From assembly GCA_017745075.1 (NCBI GenBank), contig JAGIAD010000001.1, forward strand, positions 499,291 through 563,290: DNA of 64,000 nucleotides, in the 5' to 3' direction. Shown here piece by piece: positions 25,897 to 33,385 of the stretch. The translations under genes and the position numbers were made by a program. This stretch comes from Sphingobacteriaceae bacterium (lineage in GTDB: Bacteria > Bacteroidota > Bacteroidia > Sphingobacteriales > Sphingobacteriaceae). Within the stretch, counting starts at the first letter, position 1. Every line of letters starts with the position of its first letter. The notes below the pieces were generated by a model, which saw only the letters and a program-made list of their open reading frames with translations, was not told the DNA's origin and did not search any database.

Positions 25897-26127
25897 TTAC
25901 AGGTTGTTTACCTCAAAACCGCGGTAACTAAGCATTTCGGCATTATGCGAAACAGTTAAGCGAAGTTTTAATCTGGCTATAATTTCTCTTGCCTGGGCAA
26001 TATTTCTATGTATATCGTTTATTCCCCTTATTTCGATGCCACCCGGCATGAGTTTAAATTTGCTGGGCTCAAACTTATCAATAAACTGCTGTAAATCTTT
26101 GCTAATCTTAACCTGACTGTTTTGCAT
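25897..26127 (-). CDS. Small hypothetical protein
   Basis: A 76-residue soluble protein with no recognised domain. It has charged helices (ISKDLQQFIDKFEPSKFK and HRNIAQAREIIARLKLRL) and a central MPGGIEIRGIND strand. The frame opens two codons earlier at a TTG (26131-26133); I chose the ATG at 26125-26127. It is convergent with the M60 gene and upstream of nothing on the minus strand. A real gene is likely from its balanced composition, but evidence is limited. Confidence 0.5.
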   Translation of the reverse strand: MQNSQVKISKDLQQFIDKFEPSKFKLMPGGIEIRGINDIHRNIAQAREIIARLKLRLTVSHNAEMLSYRGFEVNNL

Positions 26128-26353
26128 AATCAATTATTAATCTTTTGCCACAAAGCAAGATAAAGCGTTTTAAATAATTAGTGGTTTCATATTAACTTAT
26201 TAAGAAATGTTAACAAAGGGCTTTCTTTAGCTGTAACCACCATTACCAATAATTGATGTAAAAAGGCTCAATCACTCCGGATGACATAAACATGATATTC
26301 ACTTAACTTTCAGATGACATACCCTTTATAGTTTTGTATTTTAAAGAGTATAT

Positions 26354-27037
26354 ATGCATACGTTGAAAAGATTGAACAAACTCAATTATTATTTTTTTAC
26401 TGCACTATCAGTGCTGCTGCTGGCAATCATTTTTAATTTTAGTTTTTCAAAAACAGACGGCTTTCTTCTCTTTAACCATTTTCATACCCAGTGGCTGGAT
26501 ATTTTCTTTAAGTATATCACGAATCTTGGCGATGGTTTAATGAGTATCCTGGCTGCAATAATCTTGCTTGCTCTAAGCAAAAAGAAAAAAGCCCTTACCG
26601 TAGCACTCGCTTATATTTATTCGGGGCTACTTGTTCAGGTTGCCAAAAGAATATTTCATATGCCACGGCCAAAATATTTTTTTGAACAAACTTCATTTCA
26701 GTATAATCATTTTGTTGAAGGGGTTAACATGCACGGTCAAAATTCTTTCCCTTCAGGCCATACAGCATCTGCTTTTGCCCTGGCCACAGTATTGGTTTTG
26801 GTTTTCAAGAAAAAAGAAATCTCCTTTTATTGTTTATTTTTTGCTTTTTTAATCGGCTATTCACGTATCTACCTGGCACAACATTTTCTTATTGATGTAA
26901 TTTTTGGTGCAATGGCCGGTATAATTTGTGCCATTTTGAGCTATCATCAGGTATACGACCTTAAACTTTTCAGATCGGCGAAACTTAACAGAAGATATAA
27001 ACAGCTTAAAATTGCCAATCAGGCTAACCTCATTTAA
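26354..27037 (+). CDS. PAP2-family membrane phosphatase
   Basis: A 227-residue polytopic phosphatase of the PAP2 superfamily. KRIFHMPRPKYFF (K-x6-RP motif), FPSGHTASAF (PSGH) and SRIYLAQHFLIDVIFGAM (SRx5Hx3D) give the full tripartite active site, all on the outer face. It probably dephosphorylates undecaprenyl pyrophosphate or a lipid phosphate. It joins directly to the next gene (stop TAA immediately followed by GTG), so it forms an operon with a GT39 transferase. A TAGTTTTG box at 26329-26336 is a reasonable -7 element. Confidence 0.93.
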   Translation: MHTLKRLNKLNYYFFTALSVLLLAIIFNFSFSKTDGFLLFNHFHTQWLDIFFKYITNLGDGLMSILAAIILLALSKKKKALTVALAYIYSGLLVQVAKRIFHMPRPKYFFEQTSFQYNHFVEGVNMHGQNSFPSGHTASAFALATVLVLVFKKKEISFYCLFFAFLIGYSRIYLAQHFLIDVIFGAMAGIICAILSYHQVYDLKLFRSAKLNRRYKQLKIANQANLI

Positions 27038-28570
27038 GTGAAACAAATTCCGGCTAAACTTTGGCTTTTTATCATGGCGATGACTGTGATCAAACTGGTC
27101 ATAGCCTCAACAACAGCGCTTGGAAACGATGAGGTATATTATTGGACCTATGCTTTAAATCTGCAATGGAACTATTTTGATCATCCCCCATTTGTGGCGT
27201 GGCTAATCAGACTCACTACAGCAAATTTGTATATCCACAATGAATTAGCGGTCAGGCTCGGTGCCATCATATCATCTGCAATCGGTGCAATAATCGTATA
27301 CAAGATAGGTGAATTACTCCGGAATGCGCGCGTGGGCTGGTTTGCCGTTATACTTTATTCTTCATCTTTTTATTGCAGCATCATTGCTGGGACATTTATT
27401 TTGCCAGATAGCCCCCAAATGGCTTTTTGGCTGTGGAGCATCTTTTTGCTGCTTAAAATCACCAGATCCGTCCATAAGGGTTTACCCACGCTAGGTCTTT
27501 GGTGCTGGTTTGGGGTAGCGGCAGGCCTTTGCATGATGTGTAAAATCCATGGCATTTACTTATGGCTGGGCATGATCATATTCGCCCTGTTTAGCAATAG
27601 AAAATTACTGGTACAGAAAGGCATGTATATTTCCATGTTCATTAGTTTGATTATTATATCTCCGTTTATTATCTGGAACATCAAACATCATTTCATTACT
27701 TATACCTATCACAGCAACCGGGTCAGCCTTTTCCATGCCGGTATAAATCCCCTGGCTTTTACCAGAGAAATTAGCGGCCAAATATTTTACCACAACCCTA
27801 TTCTTTTTTTCCTGGCGTGGGCTGCAGTTTTCAGTTTCATTAAAACCAAAAACCTTCTTCTTAAAAGAGAAATACAACTGCTATTATATTGTTCGCTTCC
27901 ACTTATTACCACGTTGATTTTTCTTTCGATTTTTAGAGATACATTACCACATTGGTCTGGCCCGGCATATACCTGCTTAATATTCCTTTCTGCATTGAAA
28001 CTGGAATCTTTTACACTATTAAAGGCCAAAGCAATTTTAAATGTTAGTTTACTTTTTTACCTGCTTGTTGCATGTAGCGGCCTCATTGTAATCAATTTTT
28101 ACAAGGGCACGTTTTCGCAGCATAAGGACCCCATGCATTTGGGAGCGGGCGATCCTACCTTAGACCTATACGGATGGAAAGAGACCGGAAGAGTAGTTGA
28201 CTCTGTTTACCGCGCAGATAATCCATTATCGGAAAGGAATAAGACAATTAAAACCATTGTGATTACAAAGTGGTTTCCTGCTGCGCACTTAGATTTTTAT
28301 GTTTGCAGCAAAACTGGTTTACATACCTATGGAATAGGAGAAATATTCGATCTTCACCAATATTATTGGTCTAACCAGTATAAACAGAAGTTAACTATTG
28401 GCGACAATGCTTATTACATTGTACCGTCTAATCTTTACGATGAAAACAGTATAAATTTTATCAAATCTCAATTTAAAAATTGTGAAGAACCGATTATTGC
28501 CCCTATTTTCAGAAACGGGATGGTTTGCAAAAACATTTTGTTGTTTAAGTTAAATGGTTATAAAAAGTAG
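27038..28570 (+). CDS. Glycosyltransferase family 39 (ArnT/PMT-like) membrane protein
   Basis: A 510-residue polytopic transferase that uses polyprenyl-phosphate sugars. The first periplasmic loop has the GT39 motif GNDEVYYW, with catalytic acidic residues, followed by WNYFDHPPFVAW. Ten or more hydrophobic segments fill residues 10-350, and a soluble C-terminal domain (~370-510) follows. I accept GTG at 27038, directly after the PAP2 stop; an ATG twelve codons in is the alternative. The pairing with a PAP2 phosphatase fits lipid A or envelope glycan decoration with lipid-carrier recycling (inference). Confidence 0.87.
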   Translation: MKQIPAKLWLFIMAMTVIKLVIASTTALGNDEVYYWTYALNLQWNYFDHPPFVAWLIRLTTANLYIHNELAVRLGAIISSAIGAIIVYKIGELLRNARVGWFAVILYSSSFYCSIIAGTFILPDSPQMAFWLWSIFLLLKITRSVHKGLPTLGLWCWFGVAAGLCMMCKIHGIYLWLGMIIFALFSNRKLLVQKGMYISMFISLIIISPFIIWNIKHHFITYTYHSNRVSLFHAGINPLAFTREISGQIFYHNPILFFLAWAAVFSFIKTKNLLLKREIQLLLYCSLPLITTLIFLSIFRDTLPHWSGPAYTCLIFLSALKLESFTLLKAKAILNVSLLFYLLVACSGLIVINFYKGTFSQHKDPMHLGAGDPTLDLYGWKETGRVVDSVYRADNPLSERNKTIKTIVITKWFPAAHLDFYVCSKTGLHTYGIGEIFDLHQYYWSNQYKQKLTIGDNAYYIVPSNLYDENSINFIKSQFKNCEEPIIAPIFRNGMVCKNILLFKLNGYKK

Positions 28571-28697
28571 TATAATCGCAATTATAAGCGATTAAATATG
28601 GTGTACGTAATTGCACTTGAGTTAAAAATGCAATAAATTAGCTTAAAAATAAGGCGATACATTATCCGTTAGTGAACCTCTCTTATAAAAATAAACA

Positions 28698-29648
28698 ATG
28701 CCTAAAAACAAAGTATATCCGCTAAGCACGCTGTTCCTGGCAATTTTATTATGCGCCTTTTCTTCAATGGGCCAAATTGTACTTCAGGATAAAAAATATC
28801 ATGTAGAAACTAAAGTATTTTCGCAAACAGATTCAGGCGCACTGAAATTAGATATTTATTACAGTGGTAAAATAACAGACATTAAGCCAACAGTGCTTTT
28901 TGTATTTGGTGGCGGTTTTGTAATGGGGCGCAGAGACAGCAAGTTATATGATCAATACTTTAACACCTTAATAACACACAATTATAAAGTGGTGTCTGTT
29001 GATTACAGATTAGGGCTCAAGGGGAAAAAATTTCCTGGTCCGTTTAACACTTCCAACTTAAAAGCAGCAATAGATACCGCTACGAGTGATGTTTTCAGTG
29101 CAACGGACTACCTGATCAAAAATGCGAAAGAAATTGGTATAGATACAGCAATGATCATCCTGTCGGGATCAAGTGCGGGCGCTATTACAGCATTACATGC
29201 CGATTATAACAAACGTAATGAGACAGTATTATCGGCTAAGCTTCCTCAGCGTTTTCAGTACAAGGGAGTAATTTCTTTTGCGGGCGCAATATTAAGTTAT
29301 CATGGAGCACCCAAATATACCCTACCGCCAGCACCTACCATGTTTTTCCATGGCACAGCCGACAAGCTTGTACCCTACAACAAAGTAAGATTACTTAACA
29401 GGGGCTTTTTTGGCTCTAAGTACCTTGCGCGCACTTTCAAAAAAAAAGGGTACCCTTATTACTTCCAGTATGTGCAAAATATGGGGCACGAAATCGCCGG
29501 TTCACCAATGGTTGAAAACCTGCCGGATATTTTGTGGTTTATAGAAAATTACATTATTAAAAAAAAGCGCTACTTTATGGAAGTAGACTTTAAAGATGCC
29601 GATAAAAAACCCACTTTCAGTATACCGCCTGCTTTAAAAAAGAGGTAG
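28698..29648 (+). CDS. Secreted alpha/beta-hydrolase (esterase/lipase-like)
   Basis: A 316-residue exported hydrolase with a signal peptide (STLFLAILLCAFSSMGQ). FGGGFVMGRRDS near residue 75 is the oxyanion region, and LSGSSAGAIT near residue 157 carries the nucleophile in a GxSxG-like SGSSAG elbow. FFHGTADKLVPYN supplies Asp and NMGHEIAG the catalytic His. It belongs to the BD-FAE/carboxylesterase group, as does the protein at 6524. A basic C-terminal tail (YIIKKKRYF) is present. Monocistronic; substrate unknown. Confidence 0.85.
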   Translation: MPKNKVYPLSTLFLAILLCAFSSMGQIVLQDKKYHVETKVFSQTDSGALKLDIYYSGKITDIKPTVLFVFGGGFVMGRRDSKLYDQYFNTLITHNYKVVSVDYRLGLKGKKFPGPFNTSNLKAAIDTATSDVFSATDYLIKNAKEIGIDTAMIILSGSSAGAITALHADYNKRNETVLSAKLPQRFQYKGVISFAGAILSYHGAPKYTLPPAPTMFFHGTADKLVPYNKVRLLNRGFFGSKYLARTFKKKGYPYYFQYVQNMGHEIAGSPMVENLPDILWFIENYIIKKKRYFMEVDFKDADKKPTFSIPPALKKR

Positions 29649-29713
29649 CTTCTTTACCTTAAAATGAATAGCAAAAAACGCTGTGTTTTCTTAATGGATT
29701 AGTTTTCATGTGA

Positions 29714-29896
29714 TCAGGTATCGCCACTCAGTATCCTTTCCATTTCCATCATCATCTGTTCTGCCAAACGTTGTTTAGTTTGCAGTTTCGACAGGTATGC
29801 ATCTGCAAATGTTACTTCAAGTTCATCCATAAGAAAAGCATATTTCGCCTTAAGTTCAATAAGATCAACCTGGAGCTTCTTGGGAAGATTTTGCAT
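29714..29896 (-). CDS. Small helical hypothetical protein
   Basis: 60 residues, highly charged and predicted fully helical, with coiled-coil spacing (LQVDLIELKAKYAFLMDELEV and LQTKQRLAEQMMMEMERIL). No family recognised. Natural ATG at 29894-29896 and plausible amino-acid use, but no operon or homology support. Confidence 0.45.
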   Translation of the reverse strand: MQNLPKKLQVDLIELKAKYAFLMDELEVTFADAYLSKLQTKQRLAEQMMMEMERILSGDT

Positions 29897-30009
29897 GCGG
29901 CAAAGTTAAAAAAGGAAGGCTATATTTTTGATCAGGGCATTATTTTCTTTTTAAAAAATTTGCTAAATAAACAAATCCGTTAAAACAATCTCCTGATTAT
30001 TTCGTTTAT

Positions 30010-30094
30010 ATATTCGATTCCGGCGTGGTTTCCGGAATATTTGTTTGGTTAGTTGATTAGGGATCACTCCCCAAGTGGATCCCTTTTCTTTTAT
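30010..30094 (+). ncRNA. Candidate small RNA: two hairpins ending in a terminator-like stem
   Basis: In the 371-base gap before the oxidoreductase, ATTCCGG (30017-30023) pairs with CCGGAAT (30032-30038). AGGGATC (30059-30065) then pairs with GATCCCT (30078-30084), followed by TTTTCTTTT. No open frame precedes this plus-strand terminator closely: the upstream plus gene ends at 29648. A short independent transcript is therefore the simplest reading. No clear -33/-7 pair was found, so confidence is low. Confidence 0.35.
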
Positions 30095-30267
30095 ATCTAT
30101 TTTTTCAGCTTACATCATATCACATTACTTTTTCATCGCCGAAAAGATTTTCAGGCTTATAAGCCATTTTCTTTAATAAGGTACTTCATTTTTTAGTCCT
30201 CCCGGGCACCAATTTTCTGCAATACCATGCTTTTCCTTGACAATATTTTCTAAATTCAAACTTTTAA

Positions 30268-31260
30268 ATGAACGGTATAATGGACGAAATAAGATGGGGA
30301 ATTATAGGCTGTGGAGATGTAACAGAAGTAAAAAGTGGGCCTGCTTTTAATAAGGTAAACCACTCCAGACTTGTTGCGGTAATGCGCCGCGACGGCAGTA
30401 AAGCTGCTGATTATGCGAGGCGGCACCAGGTACCCAAATGGTATGATGATGCTACTCAACTGATTAACGACCCTGAGGTAAATGCCATTTACATTGCTAC
30501 GCCACCCCTACAGCACGAAGCCTACACTATTGAGGCTTTAAAAGCCGGCAAGCCGGTATATGTAGAAAAACCCATGACTTTAGATGCCAAAGCTGCTCAA
30601 CGTATGGCTGATGCGGCAAACAAATTAAATGTGAAGCTTTGCGTAGCCCATTACCGCCGGGCTCAACCCATGTTCTTAAAAGTTAAAGAACTGCTGGTTG
30701 CTCAGGTTATTGGAGATATCCGGCTAGTCAGGTTAAAAATGCTCCAATCGCCGAACCCCGCGCTTATTGCAAAAACAGCCGATAATTGGCGGATTAATCC
30801 GGCCATTTCTGGCGGCGGTTTATTCCATGATCTGGCTCCACATCAATTAGACCTCATGACGTATTATTTCGGCGATGTGAAAAACACCATGGGCATTGCC
30901 GCCACGCAACAGGAAAATACCGAGGCTGACGACCTGGTGGTGGGTAATATCCTGTTCCAAAACGGAGTTGTTTTCACAGGCAGCTGGTGCTTCTCTGTAG
31001 CGCCACAAGATCAGGCAGATCGTTGCGTAATATATGGCTCAAAAGGTCATATCAGTTTTCCGATGTTCGGCAATAGCATTTTGGTTACAACTGACCAGTC
31101 AACTGAAGAATATACATTTGAACCCTTACCGCATGTGCAACAACCCATGATTGAAAAGGTAGTTGATTACTTTTTAGGCAAAGGGCAAAATCCATGTAGT
31201 GGTGAAGATGCATTGATTACCATGAAAATAATGGATGATTTTACGGGAGAAAAAAATTAA
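30268..31260 (+). CDS. Gfo/Idh/MocA family oxidoreductase
   Basis: A 330-residue NAD(P)-dependent sugar or cyclitol oxidoreductase. IRWGIIGCGDVTE at the N-terminus is the Rossmann loop. AIYIATPPLQHEAY and VYVEKPMTLD (EKP motif with catalytic Lys) are family hallmarks, and GGGLFHDLAPHQLDL carries the conserved His/Asp of the substrate site. An alternative ATG at 30280 (MDEIRWG) would start the protein closer to the first strand. Cytosolic and monocistronic. Confidence 0.92.
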   Translation: MNGIMDEIRWGIIGCGDVTEVKSGPAFNKVNHSRLVAVMRRDGSKAADYARRHQVPKWYDDATQLINDPEVNAIYIATPPLQHEAYTIEALKAGKPVYVEKPMTLDAKAAQRMADAANKLNVKLCVAHYRRAQPMFLKVKELLVAQVIGDIRLVRLKMLQSPNPALIAKTADNWRINPAISGGGLFHDLAPHQLDLMTYYFGDVKNTMGIAATQQENTEADDLVVGNILFQNGVVFTGSWCFSVAPQDQADRCVIYGSKGHISFPMFGNSILVTTDQSTEEYTFEPLPHVQQPMIEKVVDYFLGKGQNPCSGEDALITMKIMDDFTGEKN

Positions 31261-31314
31261 ACAATATGAAAACACACATATTTCTTGTCGCTGGTCATTA
31301 TTAGGCAAGAATTC

Positions 31315-31425
31315 TTATCTATTGACGATTTTTTTCAATTTTTGTCGCTGAGGATAAGCCACAAAGTGGATAGCAAGGGCCAAAATAGCCAAAGAGATAG
31401 CTCCAACAAATACACCCACCGCCAT
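31315..31425 (-). CDS. Possible 36-residue single-span membrane protein
   Basis: An ATG at 31423-31425 opens a frame for a peptide starting MAVGVFVGAISLAILALAIH and ending with a basic tail (RQKLKKIVNR), stop at 31315. One hydrophobic helix plus positive tail is the layout of many small bacterial membrane proteins. Against it, the N-terminus overlaps an 11-bp inverted repeat (AAATACACCCA 31408-31418 / TGGGTGTATTT 31435-31445), and a stop lies just upstream. It could also be a relic of a longer transporter. Confidence 0.25.
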   Translation of the reverse strand: MAVGVFVGAISLAILALAIHFVAYPQRQKLKKIVNR

Positions 31426-31469
31426 TAACAGCGTTGGGTGTATTTAGAAAATGTTATTATTAAATCAGC

Positions 31470-32051
31470 CTAAAGTTTGGAAAGCAAAACTTTTACCGAG
31501 GCTCTTTTTTGATAGTTGGGATCGAAATGAACATATTTGATTTTACCCGAACGATCGATAATGTAGGTTGCAGGTACGGGTAAGGTGTGCCGGGTATTCC
31601 CATTATTATCTTCTAAATTTATCCCATAACCCTTGTATTTGGTAAAGGTAGCTTCGTCCATCACGAAATTAACATTATAGGCTTTCATAATGGCGTCGTC
31701 TTTATCCTGAACGATAGAAAAGCCAGCATTTGTTTTTTTGATGGTTTTATCAATGTTTTCTTTTGTTTCGGGCGTAACACCGATAACATAAGCATCTTTT
31801 GCAGTTAACAGGCTTAAAGAATCTTGCAGTTCTTTAATATGTTTGTTGCAATATGGGCACCATTGTCCGCGATAAAAAAACAATACCACAGCACGGTGCG
31901 CTTTAAGCGCATTTTTCAAACTCACCGTTTTACCATTTTGATCTACACCATTAAACACCGGAGCCTTGTCTCCTTCCTTTAAACCTTGTTGTGCCTTTAC
32001 CTGAAAGGATAATGCAGCCATTAAGCCGACAAATAGTATAATTTTTTTCAT
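31470..32051 (-). CDS. Secreted peroxiredoxin-like (AhpC/TSA) thiol protein
   Basis: A 193-residue thioredoxin-fold protein exported by a signal peptide (MKKIILFVGLMAALSFQVKAQ). FFYRGQWCPYCNKHIKELQ near residues 57-75 has the peroxidatic-type Cys within a CPYC pair, as in peroxiredoxin-like proteins of this group. It is likely periplasmic and acts as a peroxidase or thiol reductase. I chose the ATG at 32049-32051 rather than one six codons earlier, because it starts the signal peptide directly. It follows the Lys-Met peptide gene on the same strand, across a strong hairpin, and is probably co-regulated. Confidence 0.87.
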   Translation of the reverse strand: MKKIILFVGLMAALSFQVKAQQGLKEGDKAPVFNGVDQNGKTVSLKNALKAHRAVVLFFYRGQWCPYCNKHIKELQDSLSLLTAKDAYVIGVTPETKENIDKTIKKTNAGFSIVQDKDDAIMKAYNVNFVMDEATFTKYKGYGINLEDNNGNTRHTLPVPATYIIDRSGKIKYVHFDPNYQKRASVKVLLSKL

Positions 32052-32068
32052 TTTATATTTATTTAACA

Positions 32069-32106
32069 ACAGGGAGGGAAAAGTGAGTTTCCCTCCCTGT
32101 TTTTTT
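32069..32106. terminator. Strong intercistronic hairpin between the Lys-Met peptide gene and the peroxiredoxin gene
   Basis: ACAGGGAGGGAAA (32069-32081) pairs perfectly with TTTCCCTCCCTGT (32088-32100). The T-run is on the plus-strand side; on the minus strand, where the genes are transcribed, only weak U follows. In the operon direction it is therefore more likely a processing/stability stem that raises peptide mRNA relative to the downstream gene than a full stop. That reading is inference. Confidence 0.6.
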
Positions 32107-32344
32107 ACATTTTACTTTTCGACATTTTTCCTTTAGCCATTTTAGATTTTTCCGTTTTGGCTTTTTTTGTCGAATCGGTTTTCATTTTGTCCATTTTTTT
32201 CTTCTCCATTTTGTCTTGTTTCATTTTAGACATCTTTTCTTGTAAAGGACTGTTTACCGAAGCAAAGCCTGGTAAAGAAAGGCTGGCCACAACTAAAGCG
32301 GCCATAATCAATTTTCCTGCTGATTTTAAAATTTGATTTTTCAT
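32105..32344 (-). CDS. Secreted Lys-Met-repeat peptide (candidate sacrificial methionine peptide)
   Basis: 79 residues. A signal peptide (KLIMAALVVASLSLPGFA) ends near residue 28, leaving about 51 residues of very low complexity: 8 Met and 18 Lys, with every mature Met preceded by Lys (EKMSKMKQDKM, EKKKMDKMK, SKMAKGKMSKSKM). There is no Cys, Trp or hydrophobic core, so it should be unfolded in the periplasm. Its own copy of TGTAAGG-N15-CGACTAA lies 26 bases upstream, tying it to the sigma factor, MsrP-like enzyme and MsrB. By analogy to MrpX of Azospira, it may be a methionine sink for hypochlorite or peroxide that is regenerated by the reductases. Metal binding is an alternative. Confidence 0.82.
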   Translation of the reverse strand: MKNQILKSAGKLIMAALVVASLSLPGFASVNSPLQEKMSKMKQDKMEKKKMDKMKTDSTKKAKTEKSKMAKGKMSKSKM

Positions 32345-32369
32345 GTTTTTTATGCGTTTTGTTTATCCC

Positions 32370-32398
32370 TTAGTCGAAGCAATAAGTAAATCCTTACA
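32370..32398 (-). promoter_or_regulatory. Regulon promoter (a): TGTAAGG-N15-CGACTAA before the Lys-Met peptide gene
   Basis: On the minus strand TGTAAGG (32392-32398), 15 bases, then CGACTAA (32370-32376). It is one of four identical bipartite motifs at 32.4-36.4 kb. The form, a -35 of TGTAA type and a -10 CGnC-type core, is that of an ECF sigma promoter. Expected start near 32363, about 19 bases before the ATG. Confidence 0.82.
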
Positions 32399-32405
32399 AG
32401 AAAAA

Positions 32406-32672
32406 TCAATTTTTATTGATTTCTTTTTCAATCTTCCCCGTTAATGTTTTTTTAAAGGCTTCATCCAGTTTAAAATCAGTGTTTTTAAACCCTACAAATA
32501 CCCTGTTAATCAGTATACTCTGTTGCTGATAAACTTTGCATACCGAACAACCTGCCAGGTGTATACGCAATTGTAGTGTTTCGGCAGTGGTAATTTTTCC
32601 GGCAATTCTTTTTTCGATCAAAAAAGTAGCCTGTTTACAGTTATAGATTATATTTTTTAGCGCGCTCGTCAT
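32406..32672 (-). CDS. Short zinc-finger anti-sigma factor
   Basis: An 88-residue cytosolic protein with the ZAS/zf-HC2 layout: CKQATFLIEKRIAG at the N-terminus, then HLAGCSVCKVYQQQ (H-x3-C-x2-C, about residues 37-44). It has no transmembrane segment, so it would act as a soluble redox- or zinc-responsive anti-sigma. The HxxxCxxC cluster is the usual disulfide switch. It starts one base after the sigma stop (TGA-T-ATG), so translation is coupled, as expected of a sigma/anti-sigma pair. Confidence 0.85.
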   Translation of the reverse strand: MTSALKNIIYNCKQATFLIEKRIAGKITTAETLQLRIHLAGCSVCKVYQQQSILINRVFVGFKNTDFKLDEAFKKTLTGKIEKEINKN

Positions 32673-32673
32673 A

Positions 32674-33264
32674 TCAGTTCCAGTTTTTTTGAAGGCAGGC
32701 CCTCAGGTTAAGTTTTGTGCGGTGCATAATTACCCAGAAATTAGCTGCAGTGAGTTTAAGTTCGGTACAGATTAGCTCGGAGGCCAGGTCGTCCATGTGT
32801 TTCATCGAGAATACCGAGAACCATAATCCTGGAAGTTTGGCTAAACATTCATTTAATATGCTGCCCAGCTCTTTCATCATCAAAGGATTGTCTGCTTCCA
32901 AGCCAAATGCTCTCGGGTAGTGTTTTTCAGTCCAGTGCCCTGATTCCGCATCAAAAAAATCCTGCTGTTCATCTTCAGCGTTTATTACCTTCAAGTTAAT
33001 GGCAGATCGTTTCCGGTAAAAATCGGTAATCTTGTTTTTAAGGATAGCTGTTAACCACGTTTTTTCCTCACTATTCCCCTCAAAACGGTCTAAACGCTGC
33101 AATCCAGCCAAAAAGGTATCCTGCACCAGATCTTTGGCTACATCTTCATCTCTTAATCTCGACATGGCAAATCCATAGAGGTAATCGGCATATTTTTCAA
33201 CCCAGCTAAGTGGGTCTGAGTGAGGGCTTTTGGCCGTAAGGCCTTTGTCCGTTTCGTTTTGCAT
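32674..33264 (-). CDS. ECF-type RNA polymerase sigma factor (putative regulator of the Met-repair regulon)
   Basis: A 196-residue sigma-70-family protein. Region 2 is YLYGFAMSRLRDEDVAKDLVQDTFLAGLQ followed by the -10-recognition part FEGNSEEKTWLTAILKNKITDFYRKR. Region 4 is CLAKLPGLWFSVFSMKHMDDLASELICTELKLTAANFWVIMHRTKLNLRACL. It probably directs transcription from TGTAAGG-N15-CGACTAA, since one copy precedes its own gene (autoregulation) and three more precede neighbouring redox genes. It is divergent from the DUF1223-cytochrome-MsrP operon. The target assignment is inferred from motif placement. Confidence 0.92.
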   Translation of the reverse strand: MQNETDKGLTAKSPHSDPLSWVEKYADYLYGFAMSRLRDEDVAKDLVQDTFLAGLQRLDRFEGNSEEKTWLTAILKNKITDFYRKRSAINLKVINAEDEQQDFFDAESGHWTEKHYPRAFGLEADNPLMMKELGSILNECLAKLPGLWFSVFSMKHMDDLASELICTELKLTAANFWVIMHRTKLNLRACLQKNWN

Positions 33265-33301
33265 TTTTTATGTATCTTATATAAATATAGTGCTTAATCA
33301 A

Positions 33302-33330
33302 TTAGTCGCGGGAAAAGAAACATCCTTACA
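33302..33330 (-). promoter_or_regulatory. Regulon promoter (b): TGTAAGG-N15-CGACTAA before the sigma gene
   Basis: Minus strand TGTAAGG (33324-33330) and CGACTAA (33302-33308), 15-base spacer. Expected start near 33295, about 31 bases before the sigma ATG. It lies back to back with copy (c), making a compact divergent promoter. Confidence 0.82.
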
Positions 33331-33346
33331 TTTTTTTATTTTTTTC

Positions 33347-33375
33347 TGTAAGGGTTGTGCATCGAAAACGACTAA
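33347..33375 (+). promoter_or_regulatory. Regulon promoter (c): TGTAAGG-N15-CGACTAA before DUF1223-cytochrome b-MsrP
   Basis: Plus strand TGTAAGG (33347-33353) and CGACTAA (33369-33375), 15-base spacer. The expected start near 33382 is only about 4-10 bases before the two candidate ATGs at 33386 and 33392, so the mRNA would be nearly leaderless. Confidence 0.82.
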
Positions 33376-33385
33376 GCCTAAAAAG

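Noticed and set aside
33230..33385. N-terminal 52-codon extension of the DUF1223 protein
   Set aside because: It crosses both sigma-type promoters and would bury the signal peptide; the ATG at 33386 is preferred.
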